The translations under genes and the position numbers were made by a program. A stretch of 64,000 nucleotides of DNA from NCBI RefSeq assembly GCF_002021815.1, contig NZ_CP019952.1, positions 2,139,001 to 2,203,000 of the forward strand, in the 5' to 3' direction. The DNA comes from Pseudomonas parafulva. GTDB taxonomy: Bacteria; Pseudomonadota; Gammaproteobacteria; Pseudomonadales; Pseudomonadaceae. The notes under the pieces were generated by a model. It did not search any database and had not been told where the DNA came from. It saw only the letters and a program-made list of their open reading frames with translations. Within the stretch, counting starts at the first letter, position 1, and the number at the start of each line of letters is the position of its first letter. Positions 17,459-25,784 of the stretch are shown in pieces.

Positions 17459-17480
17459 AGGGGCGGGACTGTCCGCCCCT
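17459..17480 (+). terminator. hairpin after the sugar dehydrogenase gene
   Basis: An 8-bp perfect stem (AGGGGCGG at 17459-17466, CCGCCCCT at 17473-17480) with a 6-base loop lies 13 bases beyond the stop. No T-tract follows, so its terminator role is likely but not certain. Confidence 0.5.
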
Positions 17481-17536
17481 ATGGCTTACTCTCTAGGATC
17501 ACGGCGATTACGCCTTGGCGTAGCCACGCAGATTCG

Positions 17537-17555
17537 CTATTCGCCACACGAATAG
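17537..17555 (+). promoter_or_regulatory. inverted repeat upstream of the DMT transporter gene
   Basis: A perfect 7-bp inverted repeat (CTATTCG at 17537-17543, CGAATAG at 17549-17555) with a 5-base spacer lies 79 bp before the transporter start. It has the size of a repressor operator. No promoter elements were identified with confidence. Confidence 0.35.
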
Positions 17556-17634
17556 TTTCCATCTCAGCTTTCGATTTCCATGCGAGGCGTCAATAGCCTC
17601 ATGCTGAACCCCGTCCTGTCTAGCGAGAACGGTC

Positions 17635-18168
17635 ATGTTCAGTAAATCCATGATGATAGTGCTGTTACCCATTGTTTTGGCGTTGATTGCTGGCGCGGTT
17701 CTGCCGTTTCAAGCGGCAGGCAATGCCGCTGCAGGCAGGGCGCTCGGTCACTGGCTGTGGGGCGCATTTGCGTCGCTTGCCGTCAGCGCCGTGGTTGTCA
17801 TTGCAGCGCTGCTGGTGTTGCGGGTACCTGCGCCTGACATCGGCAGGGCGCTGCAGGGGCCATGGTGGCTCTGGATCGGCGGTGTGCTGGGCGCCCTGTA
17901 TGTGGCAGGGGCGGCGGCGCTGACGCCCAAGCTTGGAGCGGCAGGCTTTCTGGTGCTGGTGGTGGCAGGGCAGATCGTTACGGCGGTGGTTGCTGATCAT
18001 TTTGCCATCATGAACCTGCCTGGCAGGCCCTTGGGGCTGGCGCGAATTTTCGGACTTGTGATGATCCTGGCCGGCGTGTGGTTGGTGCAGAGTCAGTGTG
18101 CCGCCGGTACACCCAGCAAAATCGAGCCCGCGGTGCAGCGCTCAAGCCACGATCAAACCTCTGGCTGA
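17635..18168 (+). CDS. DMT family transporter, YdcZ/DUF606 type
   Basis: The 177-residue product has five hydrophobic segments across residues 6-25, 37-62, 75-97, 100-125 and 130-150, typical of the short half-size DMT proteins of the YdcZ (DUF606) group. 'GPWWLWIGGVLGALYVAGAAALTPKLGAAGFLVLVVAGQIVTAVVADHFA' is the recognisable core. A partner half-protein may be encoded elsewhere. Its 3' end overlaps the convergent LysR gene by 16 bp. An inverted repeat at 17537-17555 lies in its upstream region. The substrate is unknown. Confidence 0.82.
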   Translation: MFSKSMMIVLLPIVLALIAGAVLPFQAAGNAAAGRALGHWLWGAFASLAVSAVVVIAALLVLRVPAPDIGRALQGPWWLWIGGVLGALYVAGAAALTPKLGAAGFLVLVVAGQIVTAVVADHFAIMNLPGRPLGLARIFGLVMILAGVWLVQSQCAAGTPSKIEPAVQRSSHDQTSG

Positions 18169-19061
18169 CAGCATGCCAGCACCGTCTCGCGCAGCCAGCG
18201 ATGCCCTGCATCACCCTGCTTGCGGCTGTGCCAGGCTTGCCGGTAATCGATGCTGTCCAAAGGCAGCGGGGGGACGAACTCGCACAGCCCCCCATGGGCA
18301 GGCAGCGGGGCGAGGGCCCGTCGCGCTACGGTCAGAATCAGGTCGGTATCTTTCACTACTTCTACGGCTGCGCTCCAGTGCGGCAGCGCCAGGGCAATGT
18401 GCCGGCGCTGACCTTGGGAGGCCAGTGCACGGTCAATCTCATCGAAGGCGTCGGGGCGCGTAGCCACCAGCACATGGGGGCGCGCCAACCACTGGCTCAA
18501 ACTCAATTTGCCCGTGGCCGGCAGCGTCTGATGGTCAGCCACGCTTACGAAGCGATCTGCAAACAGTGACTGGGCGGTGATGCCTTGAGGTAATTCCGGA
18601 AAGACCCCCAGCGCCAGGTCCAGTTCTCCATCGAGCAATTGAGCCACCATTGCCTCGCGACTGGCCTGGCTGACCGCCAGGTCGATGCCCGGGGCAACGC
18701 GCCGCACATGGCGCAGCACAGGTGGCAGGATGATCCGTGCTGCATAGTCCGACAGCGAGAGACGGAAGCGTCGCCGGGCCTGCGTAGCATCGAATTGGGG
18801 CGTGCTCAGCAGCCCCTCCAGATTGGCCAATGCGTCCTCCAGCGGTTGGGCCAACGCCTGAGCCCGCGCGGTGAGCGTCATCGTGCCACCCTGACGTACC
18901 AGCAGAGGATCATCGAAATGCTCGCGCAACTGCGCCAGCGCATGGCTGACGGCCGGCTGGCTGCGGTGCAGGCGAATGGCAGCGCGTGTTACATGCCGCT
19001 CGGTAAGCAGGGCGTGCAGGGCCAGCAGCAGGTTCAGGTCGATTCGGCGCAATTGATCCAT
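18153..19061 (-). CDS. LysR family transcriptional regulator
   Basis: This 302-residue LTTR has the winged HTH at residues 5-62 ('LLLALHALLTERHVTRAAIRLHRSQPAVSHALAQLREHFDDPLLVR'). The 'DPLLVRQGGTMTLTARAQAL' stretch points to the NodD/NahR-like branch. The effector domain runs from about 90 to the end. It is convergent with the DMT transporter gene, and their 3' ends overlap by 16 bp. It is divergent from the YeeE/YedE gene, whose start lies 136 bp away, making that gene a possible target. Confidence 0.87.
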   Translation of the reverse strand: MDQLRRIDLNLLLALHALLTERHVTRAAIRLHRSQPAVSHALAQLREHFDDPLLVRQGGTMTLTARAQALAQPLEDALANLEGLLSTPQFDATQARRRFRLSLSDYAARIILPPVLRHVRRVAPGIDLAVSQASREAMVAQLLDGELDLALGVFPELPQGITAQSLFADRFVSVADHQTLPATGKLSLSQWLARPHVLVATRPDAFDEIDRALASQGQRRHIALALPHWSAAVEVVKDTDLILTVARRALAPLPAHGGLCEFVPPLPLDSIDYRQAWHSRKQGDAGHRWLRETVLACCQPEV

Positions 19062-19197
19062 GGTTCGTGGGTCTGATCCGTAAGGGGGCAGGGGCCAAGC
19101 CTAACAAATGCGCGCCTGCACCGCTGGCGGCACTACACGACCTCACCGGTGATTGCCGTTATACTGCGCACCTGTTCGATTTTTTCCGAGTATTTCG

Positions 19198-20412
19198 ATG
19201 GGTCTTTCCGCTACCGTTTCACCTGAACCGCGCCGTCTGGGCGCACCCCTTGTCGCGTTGGGTCTACTGATAGCTGGCGCTTGGTTCCTGGATGTCAATG
19301 CAGGCTTCAGGCAGGTCCTGCTTCTGCTGCTGGGGGCTGCGCTGGGCCTGACGTTGTATCACGCCGCCTTCGGCTTCACCTCAGCCTGGCGCGTGTTCAT
19401 CAATGAGCGGCGCGGCGCCGGCTTGCGTGCGCAGATGGTCATGCTGGCGCTGGCCGTACTGCTGTTCTTCCCGGCGCTTGCAGCCGGCAACCTGTTCGGC
19501 ACACCCGTGACGGGCCTTGTGGCACCGGCCGGGGTGTCCGTCGTGTTCGGGGCTTTCATCTTCGGCATCGGCATGCAACTGGGGGGCGGCTGCGCGTCGG
19601 GCACCTTGTTCACCGTTGGCGGCGGCAATGCCCGCATGCTGGTAACCCTGCTGTTCTTCATCATCGGTTCCGTGACCGCCACGCACCACGCCGACTGGTG
19701 GTTTGCCTTGCCATCCTTGCCTGCGACCTCAATCGTGCAGGCATGGGGCCTGGTACCTGCCTTGCTGGTGAGCCTGGGCGTGTTCGGCCTGATCGCCTGG
19801 GTCACTGTGCACCTGGAAAAGCGCCGCCACGGCAGGCTTGAACAGCCCGAGCAGCATGACCGGGCAGGTCTGCAACGCTTTGTGCGAGGCCCCTGGCCGT
19901 TGCTCTGGGGCGCCGTCGCGTTGGCCGTGCTCAACTATGCCACCCTGGCCTTGGCTGGACGGCCCTGGGGCATCACCTCAGCCTTCGCCTTATGGGGCGC
20001 CAAGGTGCTGGACAGCCTGGGTGTTCAGGTGAGCAGCTGGGTGTTCTGGCAGGCACCGGCAAATGCCAAAGCATTGGCTTCGCCGGTCTGGCAGGATGTG
20101 ACCACCGTCATGGACCTGGGCATCGTGGTGGGGGCGTTGCTTGCAGCAGGCCTTGCCGGGCGTTTTGCGCCAAGCCTGAAGATCCCGCTGCCGTCATTGA
20201 TCGCCGCCGTCATCGGCGGCCTGTTGCTGGGCTACGGCTCGCGCCTGGCCTACGGCTGCAATATCGGCGCTTATTTCAGCGGTATCGCTTCAGGGAGCCT
20301 GCACGGCTGGCTATGGCTGATCGCCGCCTACCTGGGCAACGTGATCGGGGTGCGGCTGCGCCCTGCGTTCTTTGCAGGGGAGCGTCGCGCGACGACCTTG
20401 ACCGGCTGTTAA
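19198..20412 (+). CDS. YeeE/YedE family (thiosulfate-type) transporter
   Basis: The 404-residue protein spans the membrane about ten times and holds two YeeE/YedE half-units in one chain. Each half has its cysteine motif: 'GMQLGGGCASGTLF' near residue 130 and 'SRLAYGCNIGAYFSGIASGSLHGWLW' near residue 360. In the family these lie along the pore of a thiosulfate uptake protein (TsuA). The start at ATG 19198 is chosen because 15 upstream codons begin at a non-ATG and precede the hydrophobic N-terminus. It is divergent from a LysR gene. Thiosulfate or another reduced sulfur compound is the likely substrate by family. Confidence 0.85.
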   Translation: MGLSATVSPEPRRLGAPLVALGLLIAGAWFLDVNAGFRQVLLLLLGAALGLTLYHAAFGFTSAWRVFINERRGAGLRAQMVMLALAVLLFFPALAAGNLFGTPVTGLVAPAGVSVVFGAFIFGIGMQLGGGCASGTLFTVGGGNARMLVTLLFFIIGSVTATHHADWWFALPSLPATSIVQAWGLVPALLVSLGVFGLIAWVTVHLEKRRHGRLEQPEQHDRAGLQRFVRGPWPLLWGAVALAVLNYATLALAGRPWGITSAFALWGAKVLDSLGVQVSSWVFWQAPANAKALASPVWQDVTTVMDLGIVVGALLAAGLAGRFAPSLKIPLPSLIAAVIGGLLLGYGSRLAYGCNIGAYFSGIASGSLHGWLWLIAAYLGNVIGVRLRPAFFAGERRATTLTGC

Positions 20413-20511
20413 GGCGAAGGGCTGGCCCGTTGATACCCGACTGGGCCATTCAACGCAAGGTTCGAAATGGCTGAACCAAGCATGGCGGGAAGGGTAGTTG
20501 CTAATATTTTT

Positions 20512-20540
20512 TATCAACTATGTTTAGTAACTAGTTGATA
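20512..20540. repeat. AT-rich inverted repeat in a GC-rich context
   Basis: A perfect 9-bp inverted repeat (TATCAACTA at 20512-20520, TAGTTGATA at 20532-20540) with an 11-base spacer lies inside an unusually AT-rich patch (about 20500-20552). An 8-bp palindrome AACTAGTT sits in its right half (20529-20536). On the minus strand, the downstream side of the unknown gene at 20548, the stem is followed by A rather than T, so it is not a standard terminator. Confidence 0.5.
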
Positions 20541-20547
20541 TGTATAG

Positions 20548-20877
20548 CTATCTGCGTGCCAGCGCATGTTGCACACATTGCTCCTGATAGGTTTTGCTGA
20601 TGGCAGCAGGTGAGAGCCTCGAGCGACTGTTATAGGTCTGCTCGGTAATGCCGAAGGCGGTCATGCGCATCCACGGCTTGGCGAACTTGCGTGCCTGCAG
20701 CTTCTTGCGCGCGGTATACAGCGTGATCCCAGACAGCTTGGCCTGCTGGGCCTGGGCTGCAATCTGGGCGCCCCACTTGCAGGCTTGGCGATCGTTCTGA
20801 GTCAAAGGTCGGGCGTTGGCGCCGATACCTGCCGTAGCCAGCAGGCAGCCCGTCGTGATTGCTAGAATTACTCGCAT
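20548..20877 (-). CDS. small secreted protein of unknown function
   Basis: The 109-residue protein has a clear signal peptide (residues 1-22, cleavage after ANA or near it). The mature part of about 87 residues is basic, helical and has two cysteines, in 'RQACKWGAQIA' and near the C-terminus in 'EQCVQHAL', which could form a disulfide. I do not recognise the family. The spacing and conserved-looking Cys pair suggest a small periplasmic protein. It is transcribed downstream of the DUF998 gene on the same strand, with a 74-bp gap. The start is ATG at 20877. Confidence 0.6.
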   Translation of the reverse strand: MRVILAITTGCLLATAGIGANARPLTQNDRQACKWGAQIAAQAQQAKLSGITLYTARKKLQARKFAKPWMRMTAFGITEQTYNSRSRLSPAAISKTYQEQCVQHALARR

Positions 20878-20951
20878 GTTCCTGTCCTAAGCTTCTGAAG
20901 GAAAAGGAAGTTTGCCTCCTCCTTCCAAAGCCGGGGGCCAGCAGTTTGCCT

Positions 20952-21602
20952 TCAGGCCAGCGCAGCTTTGGCGCCTGTGCTGGCATGTTCGCGCAGGCTG
21001 TACCAGGCAATAGCCGCTACCCACAGCACGCCCACCCCATAATTGAGGCGCTGGTAAAGCCCGAACAATTCGCCGCTCTGCATGGCCTGGCCCATGAACC
21101 CGACTGTGACAAGTGCCCCAAGGGTACAGGCCAGCGAGAAGACCGCCAGGGCGCGCGAGTGCGCGATGCGGGCGCCAAGCCAGATCCACAGGGCACTGGC
21201 GAGGGTCAAGGACAAGAACATCAACAGCCCGGACAGGTTGTGCAACTGCTGCGACGTGGAAGGCTGTTCAGGCGCGCAGCCCTGGTCGCAGGCGAACCAT
21301 CCCGTGCCCAAGCTGCCAACGGCGTGCAGCAACAACAGCACTGCACTGACCATGGCCAGCCGGGAGCCGCGCCAGCGCCGGGCAATGCCCCATGCGAACA
21401 AGGCGAACAGTAGCGCTAACGGGAAATTGTTCACCAGCGGGGAAAGATGATGGGTTGGGGCACCGACGGCGCCAAGCTGGCTCATGGCCAATTGCAGATG
21501 ATCGTAGCCGGGGTAGGCCATGGCGGTCAGCGTAACGCCCAGAGCTAGCCACAATGGAATGAGCAAGCCACAGCTGAGCAGTGATCGATCGAGCAATTTC
21601 AT
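20952..21602 (-). CDS. DUF998 membrane protein
   Basis: This 216-residue protein has six hydrophobic segments. Its 'YPGYDHLQLAMSQLGAVGAPTHHLSPLVNN' region (residues 30-60) is the typical DUF998 signature, with a conserved 'S(E/Q)LG' after the first helix. A short extramembrane loop, 'TGWFACDQGCAPEQPSTSQQLHNLSG', carries two cysteines and a histidine. The family's function is unknown. The gene is divergent from the FadR-type regulator, and their starts are 140 bp apart. Confidence 0.8.
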   Translation of the reverse strand: MKLLDRSLLSCGLLIPLWLALGVTLTAMAYPGYDHLQLAMSQLGAVGAPTHHLSPLVNNFPLALLFALFAWGIARRWRGSRLAMVSAVLLLLHAVGSLGTGWFACDQGCAPEQPSTSQQLHNLSGLLMFLSLTLASALWIWLGARIAHSRALAVFSLACTLGALVTVGFMGQAMQSGELFGLYQRLNYGVGVLWVAAIAWYSLREHASTGAKAALA

Positions 21603-21686
21603 GCAGGCATCCTTCCGTGGAAAGCCCGGACCTTAACAAACGGTCTGGTGATAGCGCCAGCACCGATAGCGTTGCAGCCGTATGTG

Positions 21687-21696
21687 ATCGTACAAC
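21687..21696 (+). promoter_or_regulatory. operator-like site ATCGTACAAC upstream of the FadR-type regulator
   Basis: The 10-mer ATCGTACAAC lies 47 bp upstream of the regulator's ATG and is identical to a site upstream of kdgD (28220-28229). Its core TCGTACAA fits the T-N-G-T/A-C-N-A half-site pattern known for FadR-subfamily GntR regulators. A TATCAT -10-like hexamer lies at 21706-21711, so the site would fall in the promoter spacer. Autoregulation is an inference. Confidence 0.6.
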
Positions 21697-21742
21697 TGCC
21701 TGCGCTATCATGGCGGCTGTCTTTCAAGGTGAAGCCCAGGGC

Positions 21743-22492
21743 ATGTCAGATCTACAACCACCGCCACGGGCCAGGCGCAAGCCGCGCAGCCTGGCCCAGG
21801 AACTTGTCACAGTGCTGACCGAACGCATCCGCAGTGGTCAACTCAAGCGCGGTGACAAGCTGCCGACCGAATCGCAGATCATGGCTGAGGAAGGGGTCAG
21901 CCGCACGGTCGTGCGTGAGGCGATCTCGCGCTTGCAAGCCGCCGGGCAGGTGGAGACCCGTCACGGTATCGGTACCTTCGTGCTGGACGCTCCGCCGGTC
22001 GGGGGGCTGCGCATCGACCCGGCCACGGTGGTGACGCTGCGCGAAGTACTTGCGGTACTGGAGCTGCGCATCGCCCTCGAAATCGAATCGGCCAGCCTGG
22101 CGGCTCAGCGACGCAGCGATGAAGAGCTGGCCGGGATGCGCGCAGCCCTCGATGAGCTAAATGAACAAGCAGCCCATGCTACCGACGCAGTGTCCGCGGA
22201 CTTTCAATTCCACCTGCGCATTGCCCAGGCCAGCGGTAATCACTATTTCGCCGACATCATCAACCACCTGGGCACCAGCATCATCCCTCGAACCCGCCTC
22301 AACTCTGCTCGCCTGGCCCACGACGACCAGCCCCATTACATGAGCCGGTTGATGCATGAGCACGAAGCGATCTATGAGGCGATTGCTCGCCAGGACAGTG
22401 AAGGGGCGAAGATGGCCATGCGCATGCACCTGAGCAACAGTCGGGAGCGGCTGCGCCAAGCCCATGAGCGGGCGCAGGTGAGCGGGGCGTGA
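21743..22492 (+). CDS. FadR-subfamily GntR transcriptional regulator, probable galactarate operon repressor
   Basis: The 249-residue protein has an N-terminal GntR winged HTH ('ERIRSGQLKRGDKLPTESQIMAEEGVSRTVVREAISRLQAAGQVETRHGIGTFVL', residues 26-82) and an all-helical FCD effector domain (about 100-235). In the latter, Asp and His residues such as those in 'FQFHLRIAQASGNHYF' and 'MHEHEAIYEAI' would bind a metal and a carboxylate effector. Sugar-acid regulators are common in this subfamily. It points towards the galactarate operon and shares an operator-like 10-mer with it. The ATG at 21743 is preferred; an upstream ATG at 21710 would overlap the predicted -10. Confidence 0.87.
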   Translation: MSDLQPPPRARRKPRSLAQELVTVLTERIRSGQLKRGDKLPTESQIMAEEGVSRTVVREAISRLQAAGQVETRHGIGTFVLDAPPVGGLRIDPATVVTLREVLAVLELRIALEIESASLAAQRRSDEELAGMRAALDELNEQAAHATDAVSADFQFHLRIAQASGNHYFADIINHLGTSIIPRTRLNSARLAHDDQPHYMSRLMHEHEAIYEAIARQDSEGAKMAMRMHLSNSRERLRQAHERAQVSGA

Positions 22493-22537
22493 CCTAACCG
22501 CCCCAGCCTCCGGGTGTCTCTCATCCCGGCTAATGAC

Positions 22538-24130
22538 TCAAGATCTACCTTGGAGCGCTTCTTCACTCCACTGGCCATTGACCAACCGGCGCAACCCCAG
22601 CGGATTGCTGTCGCGCAGCGGCTCGGGCAGCAGCGCCTGGGGGTAGTTCTGGTAGCACACCGGCCGCAGGAATCGGTCGATGGCCAACGTGCCGACAGAC
22701 GTGCCCCGAGCGTCCGAGGTGGCGGGGTACGGGCCGCCGTGGACCATGGCATCGCATACTTCCACACCTGTTGGATAGCCGTTGACCAGGATGCGGCCGA
22801 CCTTTTCCTCAAGCAGCGGTACCAACCAGGCGAACGCAGCAAAGTCTTCCGGCTCGCCGATCAGCGTCGCGGTCAGTTGGCCTCTCAGGCCCTGCAGGGC
22901 GCTGCGCAGTTGTTCCTCGTCGCGCGCTTGCACCGCTACTGTCGTCGGACCGAAGACTTCTTCCTGCAAAAGCGGGTCGGACGCCACTAGCAGGCGGGCC
23001 TCGGCTTTGAACAGTTGTGCACGTGCCTGGGGGCCTGTCTGCGGCTGGCCGGCCAGGTGCACGATGCCGTCATGGGCGTGAAGGTGATCCAGCCCACTGA
23101 CATAGCTTCGCAGGCCACCTGCATTGAGCATGGTCTGGCCGGCCTGTTGGTCCAGATGGGTGCCCAAGTCTTCGAGGAATTGGCTGAAAGCGGACGATTG
23201 CAGGCCTATCACCAACCCCGGGTTGGTGCAGAACTGCCCAGCCCCCATGCAAACGGAGCCTGCCAGTTCACGCGCAATGGCTTCGCCGCGCTTGGCCAGC
23301 GCCCCGGGCAGGACAATCACCGGGTTGATGCTCGACATTTCGGCAAACACCGGGATCGGCTGGGGGCGCTCGGCGGCCATGCGGCACAGGGCATCGCCAC
23401 CTTTGAGCGAGCCGGTGAAGCCCACTGCCTGGATGGCCGGATGCTTGACCAATGGCTCACCCACGCCTGCCCCGAACACCATGTTGAACACACCTTTGGG
23501 CATGCCGGTACGGGCGACCGCGCGTTCGATGGCACAACCGACCAGGTCGGCGGTGGCCATATGGCCGCTGTGCGCCTTGAATACCACCGGGCAACCGGCA
23601 GCCAGTGCAGCAGCGGTGTCACCACCGGCGGTAGAGAAGGCCAGGGGGAAGTTGCTAGCGCCGAACACCGCTACAGGACCAACGCCGATGCGCATCTGTC
23701 GCAGGTCCACCCGCGGCAGCGGCTTACGGTCTGGTTGGGCCAGGTCGATGCGCGCACCCAGATAGTCGCCTCGGCGCAGCACCTGAGCAAACAGGCGCAT
23801 CTGACCACTGGTCCTGCCGCGCTCACCCTGGATCCGAGCTGTCGGTAAGGCGGTTTCACGGCACACGATCGCCACGAAGGCATCGTCGAGCGCATCGAGC
23901 TCCGCGGCAATGGCGTCCAGAAACTCGGCGCGGCGTGCCGGTGGCAATTGGCGAAACCCTGCGAAGGCGGCCTGTGCGGCCTCGGCCGCCTCGGTCACCT
24001 CGCCCTCGGTGGCTTGTGCGAAGCTATAGGGCAGGGGCTCGCCAGTGGTGGCATCCAGGCTTTGCAGGCGCTGCGTGCCGGCTGCGCTGCGCTGGCTGGC
24101 GATGAAGTTGTGGCCAAGAATCTCTGGCAT
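22538..24130 (-). CDS. 2,5-dioxovalerate (alpha-ketoglutaric semialdehyde) dehydrogenase
   Basis: This aldehyde dehydrogenase of 530 residues oxidises 2,5-dioxopentanoate to 2-oxoglutarate, the last step of the oxidative hexarate pathway. The ALDH active site is complete: Asn160 in 'GASNFPLAF', general base Glu264 in 'VFAEMSSINP' and nucleophile Cys301 in 'GAGQFCTNPG'. The C-rich, Q-F-C-T-N-P sequence is typical of the KGSADH group rather than betaine ALDHs. An SD (GAGGAG) precedes the ATG. It is the last gene of the operon, 24 bp after garD, and its 3' end faces the regulator gene. NAD or NADP preference cannot be told. Confidence 0.88.
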   Translation of the reverse strand: MPEILGHNFIASQRSAAGTQRLQSLDATTGEPLPYSFAQATEGEVTEAAEAAQAAFAGFRQLPPARRAEFLDAIAAELDALDDAFVAIVCRETALPTARIQGERGRTSGQMRLFAQVLRRGDYLGARIDLAQPDRKPLPRVDLRQMRIGVGPVAVFGASNFPLAFSTAGGDTAAALAAGCPVVFKAHSGHMATADLVGCAIERAVARTGMPKGVFNMVFGAGVGEPLVKHPAIQAVGFTGSLKGGDALCRMAAERPQPIPVFAEMSSINPVIVLPGALAKRGEAIARELAGSVCMGAGQFCTNPGLVIGLQSSAFSQFLEDLGTHLDQQAGQTMLNAGGLRSYVSGLDHLHAHDGIVHLAGQPQTGPQARAQLFKAEARLLVASDPLLQEEVFGPTTVAVQARDEEQLRSALQGLRGQLTATLIGEPEDFAAFAWLVPLLEEKVGRILVNGYPTGVEVCDAMVHGGPYPATSDARGTSVGTLAIDRFLRPVCYQNYPQALLPEPLRDSNPLGLRRLVNGQWSEEALQGRS

Positions 24131-24154
24131 CTGGAACTCCTCAAGGACAAGGGA

Positions 24155-25708
24155 TCAGGTAATGGGTGCGGGATTGAACAGGGTGATGTCGTTATGCAGG
24201 CGGTGTTGCTCGGCCCAGGTGTGTTTGCGCCCGCTGGCCACGTCCAGGTAGAAGTGGAATAGCTCCCAGCCCAGCTCCTCGATGGTGCTGCGGCCCGTGG
24301 CGATGCGCCCGGCGTCAATGTCGATGAGGTCCGGCCAGCGCTGCGCCAGCTCGGTGCGGGTGCACACCTTCACTACCGGCGCCATCGCCAGGCCATAGGG
24401 CGTACCGCGGCCGGTAGTGAACACATGCAGGTTCATCCCGGCGGCCAGCTGCAGGGTGCCGCAGACGAAGTCGCTGGCAGGGGTGGCACAGAAGATAAGC
24501 CCCTTGCCGCTCACCCGTTCCCCTGGCCCGAGCACACCTTGAATGGCGCCGCTGCCTGACTTGACGATCGAGCCCAGTGCTTTCTCGACAATGTTCGACA
24601 AGCCGCCTTTCTTGTTGCCTGGCGTGGTATTGGCGCTGCGATCGGCAGCGCCCTGGTGCAGGTAGCGGTCGTACCAGTCCATTTCGCGTACCAGCGCATC
24701 GGCCACCTGCCGGTCCTGGGTGCGGGAGGTAAGCATGTAGATGGCGTCGCGCACCTCGGTCACTTCTGAGAACAGCACCGTTGCACCGGCCCGCACGAGC
24801 AGGTCTGCCGCGTAGCCAAGTGCCGGGTTGGCGGTGATGCCCGAGAAGGCATCGCTGCCGCCGCACTGCATGCCCAGGATCAACTCACTGGCCGGCACGG
24901 TCTCGCGCCTGCGCTTGTCGAGTTTCTTCAGGCGGGTTTCGGCCAGGGCCATGATCTGCTCGATCATCTCAGTGAAGCCCAGGCTTGCGTCCTGCAGGCG
25001 ATACAGCCAGGGCTCGCTGAGGTCGACCGAGGGGTCGTCGTCGTGCATCACCTGGCTGGCCTGCAGTTTTTCACAACCCAGGCTGATGACCAGCGCTTCG
25101 CCACCCAGGTTGGGGTTGCGCGCCAGGTTGCGCACGGTGCGGATGGGGATATAGGCATCGCGGGCATTGATGGCCACGCCGCAGCCGTAGCTGTGGGTGA
25201 GGGCGACCACATCGTCCACATTCCGATAGCGCGGCAGCAGCTCGTGGCGGATGCGCTTGACGGCATGCTCCAGCACCCCAGTGACGCATTGCACGGTGGT
25301 GGTGATACCCAGGATATTACGAGTGCCAACCGTGCCGTCGGCATTGCGATAGCCTTCGAAGGTATGGCCCTGCAGCGGCGGTTGTGGCTGGGGAACTGCA
25401 TCGCAGCATGGCAGATTGTCCAGCTCAGGCGGGGCGGGCATGGCCAGCTGCCCCTCCTGCACCCAACTGCCCTGGCGCAGGTCCTCAAGGGCATAACCGA
25501 TCACCTGGCCATAGCGTCGAACCGCTTGGCCCTTGGGGATAGGCACGGTGGCCACCTTGTGGCTCTGCGGCACGTCTTCTACCAGGGTCAGCCCGTCGAC
25601 GAACCGGGCCCCTTCGCCCAGGCCGCCGTCATTGACCACCACCACGACATTGTCGTCCTCGTGCAGGCGGATGTAGCGCGGCGATTCGGAATGTTCGATC
25701 AGCTGCAT
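24155..25708 (-). CDS. garD: galactarate dehydratase
   Basis: The product is 517 residues, the usual GarD size. It dehydrates D-galactarate (meso) to 5-dehydro-4-deoxy-D-glucarate. The N-terminal SAF-like domain ('[25 protein letters not shown]') is joined by a linker to the UxaA-type catalytic domain with '[23 protein letters not shown]', '[16 protein letters not shown]', 'GCEKLQA' and '[20 protein letters not shown]'. The conserved Cys and His residues that hold the metal are present. It lies between the gudP and KGSADH genes in one operon, with a strong inverted repeat just upstream (25747-25780). A gudD-type glucarate dehydratase is absent from the window. Confidence 0.9.
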   Translation of the reverse strand: MQLIEHSESPRYIRLHEDDNVVVVVNDGGLGEGARFVDGLTLVEDVPQSHKVATVPIPKGQAVRRYGQVIGYALEDLRQGSWVQEGQLAMPAPPELDNLPCCDAVPQPQPPLQGHTFEGYRNADGTVGTRNILGITTTVQCVTGVLEHAVKRIRHELLPRYRNVDDVVALTHSYGCGVAINARDAYIPIRTVRNLARNPNLGGEALVISLGCEKLQASQVMHDDDPSVDLSEPWLYRLQDASLGFTEMIEQIMALAETRLKKLDKRRRETVPASELILGMQCGGSDAFSGITANPALGYAADLLVRAGATVLFSEVTEVRDAIYMLTSRTQDRQVADALVREMDWYDRYLHQGAADRSANTTPGNKKGGLSNIVEKALGSIVKSGSGAIQGVLGPGERVSGKGLIFCATPASDFVCGTLQLAAGMNLHVFTTGRGTPYGLAMAPVVKVCTRTELAQRWPDLIDIDAGRIATGRSTIEELGWELFHFYLDVASGRKHTWAEQHRLHNDITLFNPAPIT

Positions 25709-25746
25709 GTTCGGGCCCTATTGTTCAGGTTCTCAGGCTTTTGTAC

Positions 25747-25780
25747 GTGCGTGCGCACGGGCTAGTCCGTGCGCACGTGC
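25747..25780 (-). repeat. strong inverted repeat between gudP and garD
   Basis: A 10-bp perfect stem (GTGCGCACGG at 25751-25760, CCGTGCGCAC at 25767-25776) with a 6-base loop is extended to about 13 pairs with wobbles. It lies 38 bp before the garD start on the minus strand. There is no T-tract, so it may be an mRNA-processing or stability element rather than a terminator. A degenerate TTGTACG half of the operator motif lies directly beside it (25741-25747). Confidence 0.5.
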
Positions 25781-25784
25781 TCAA

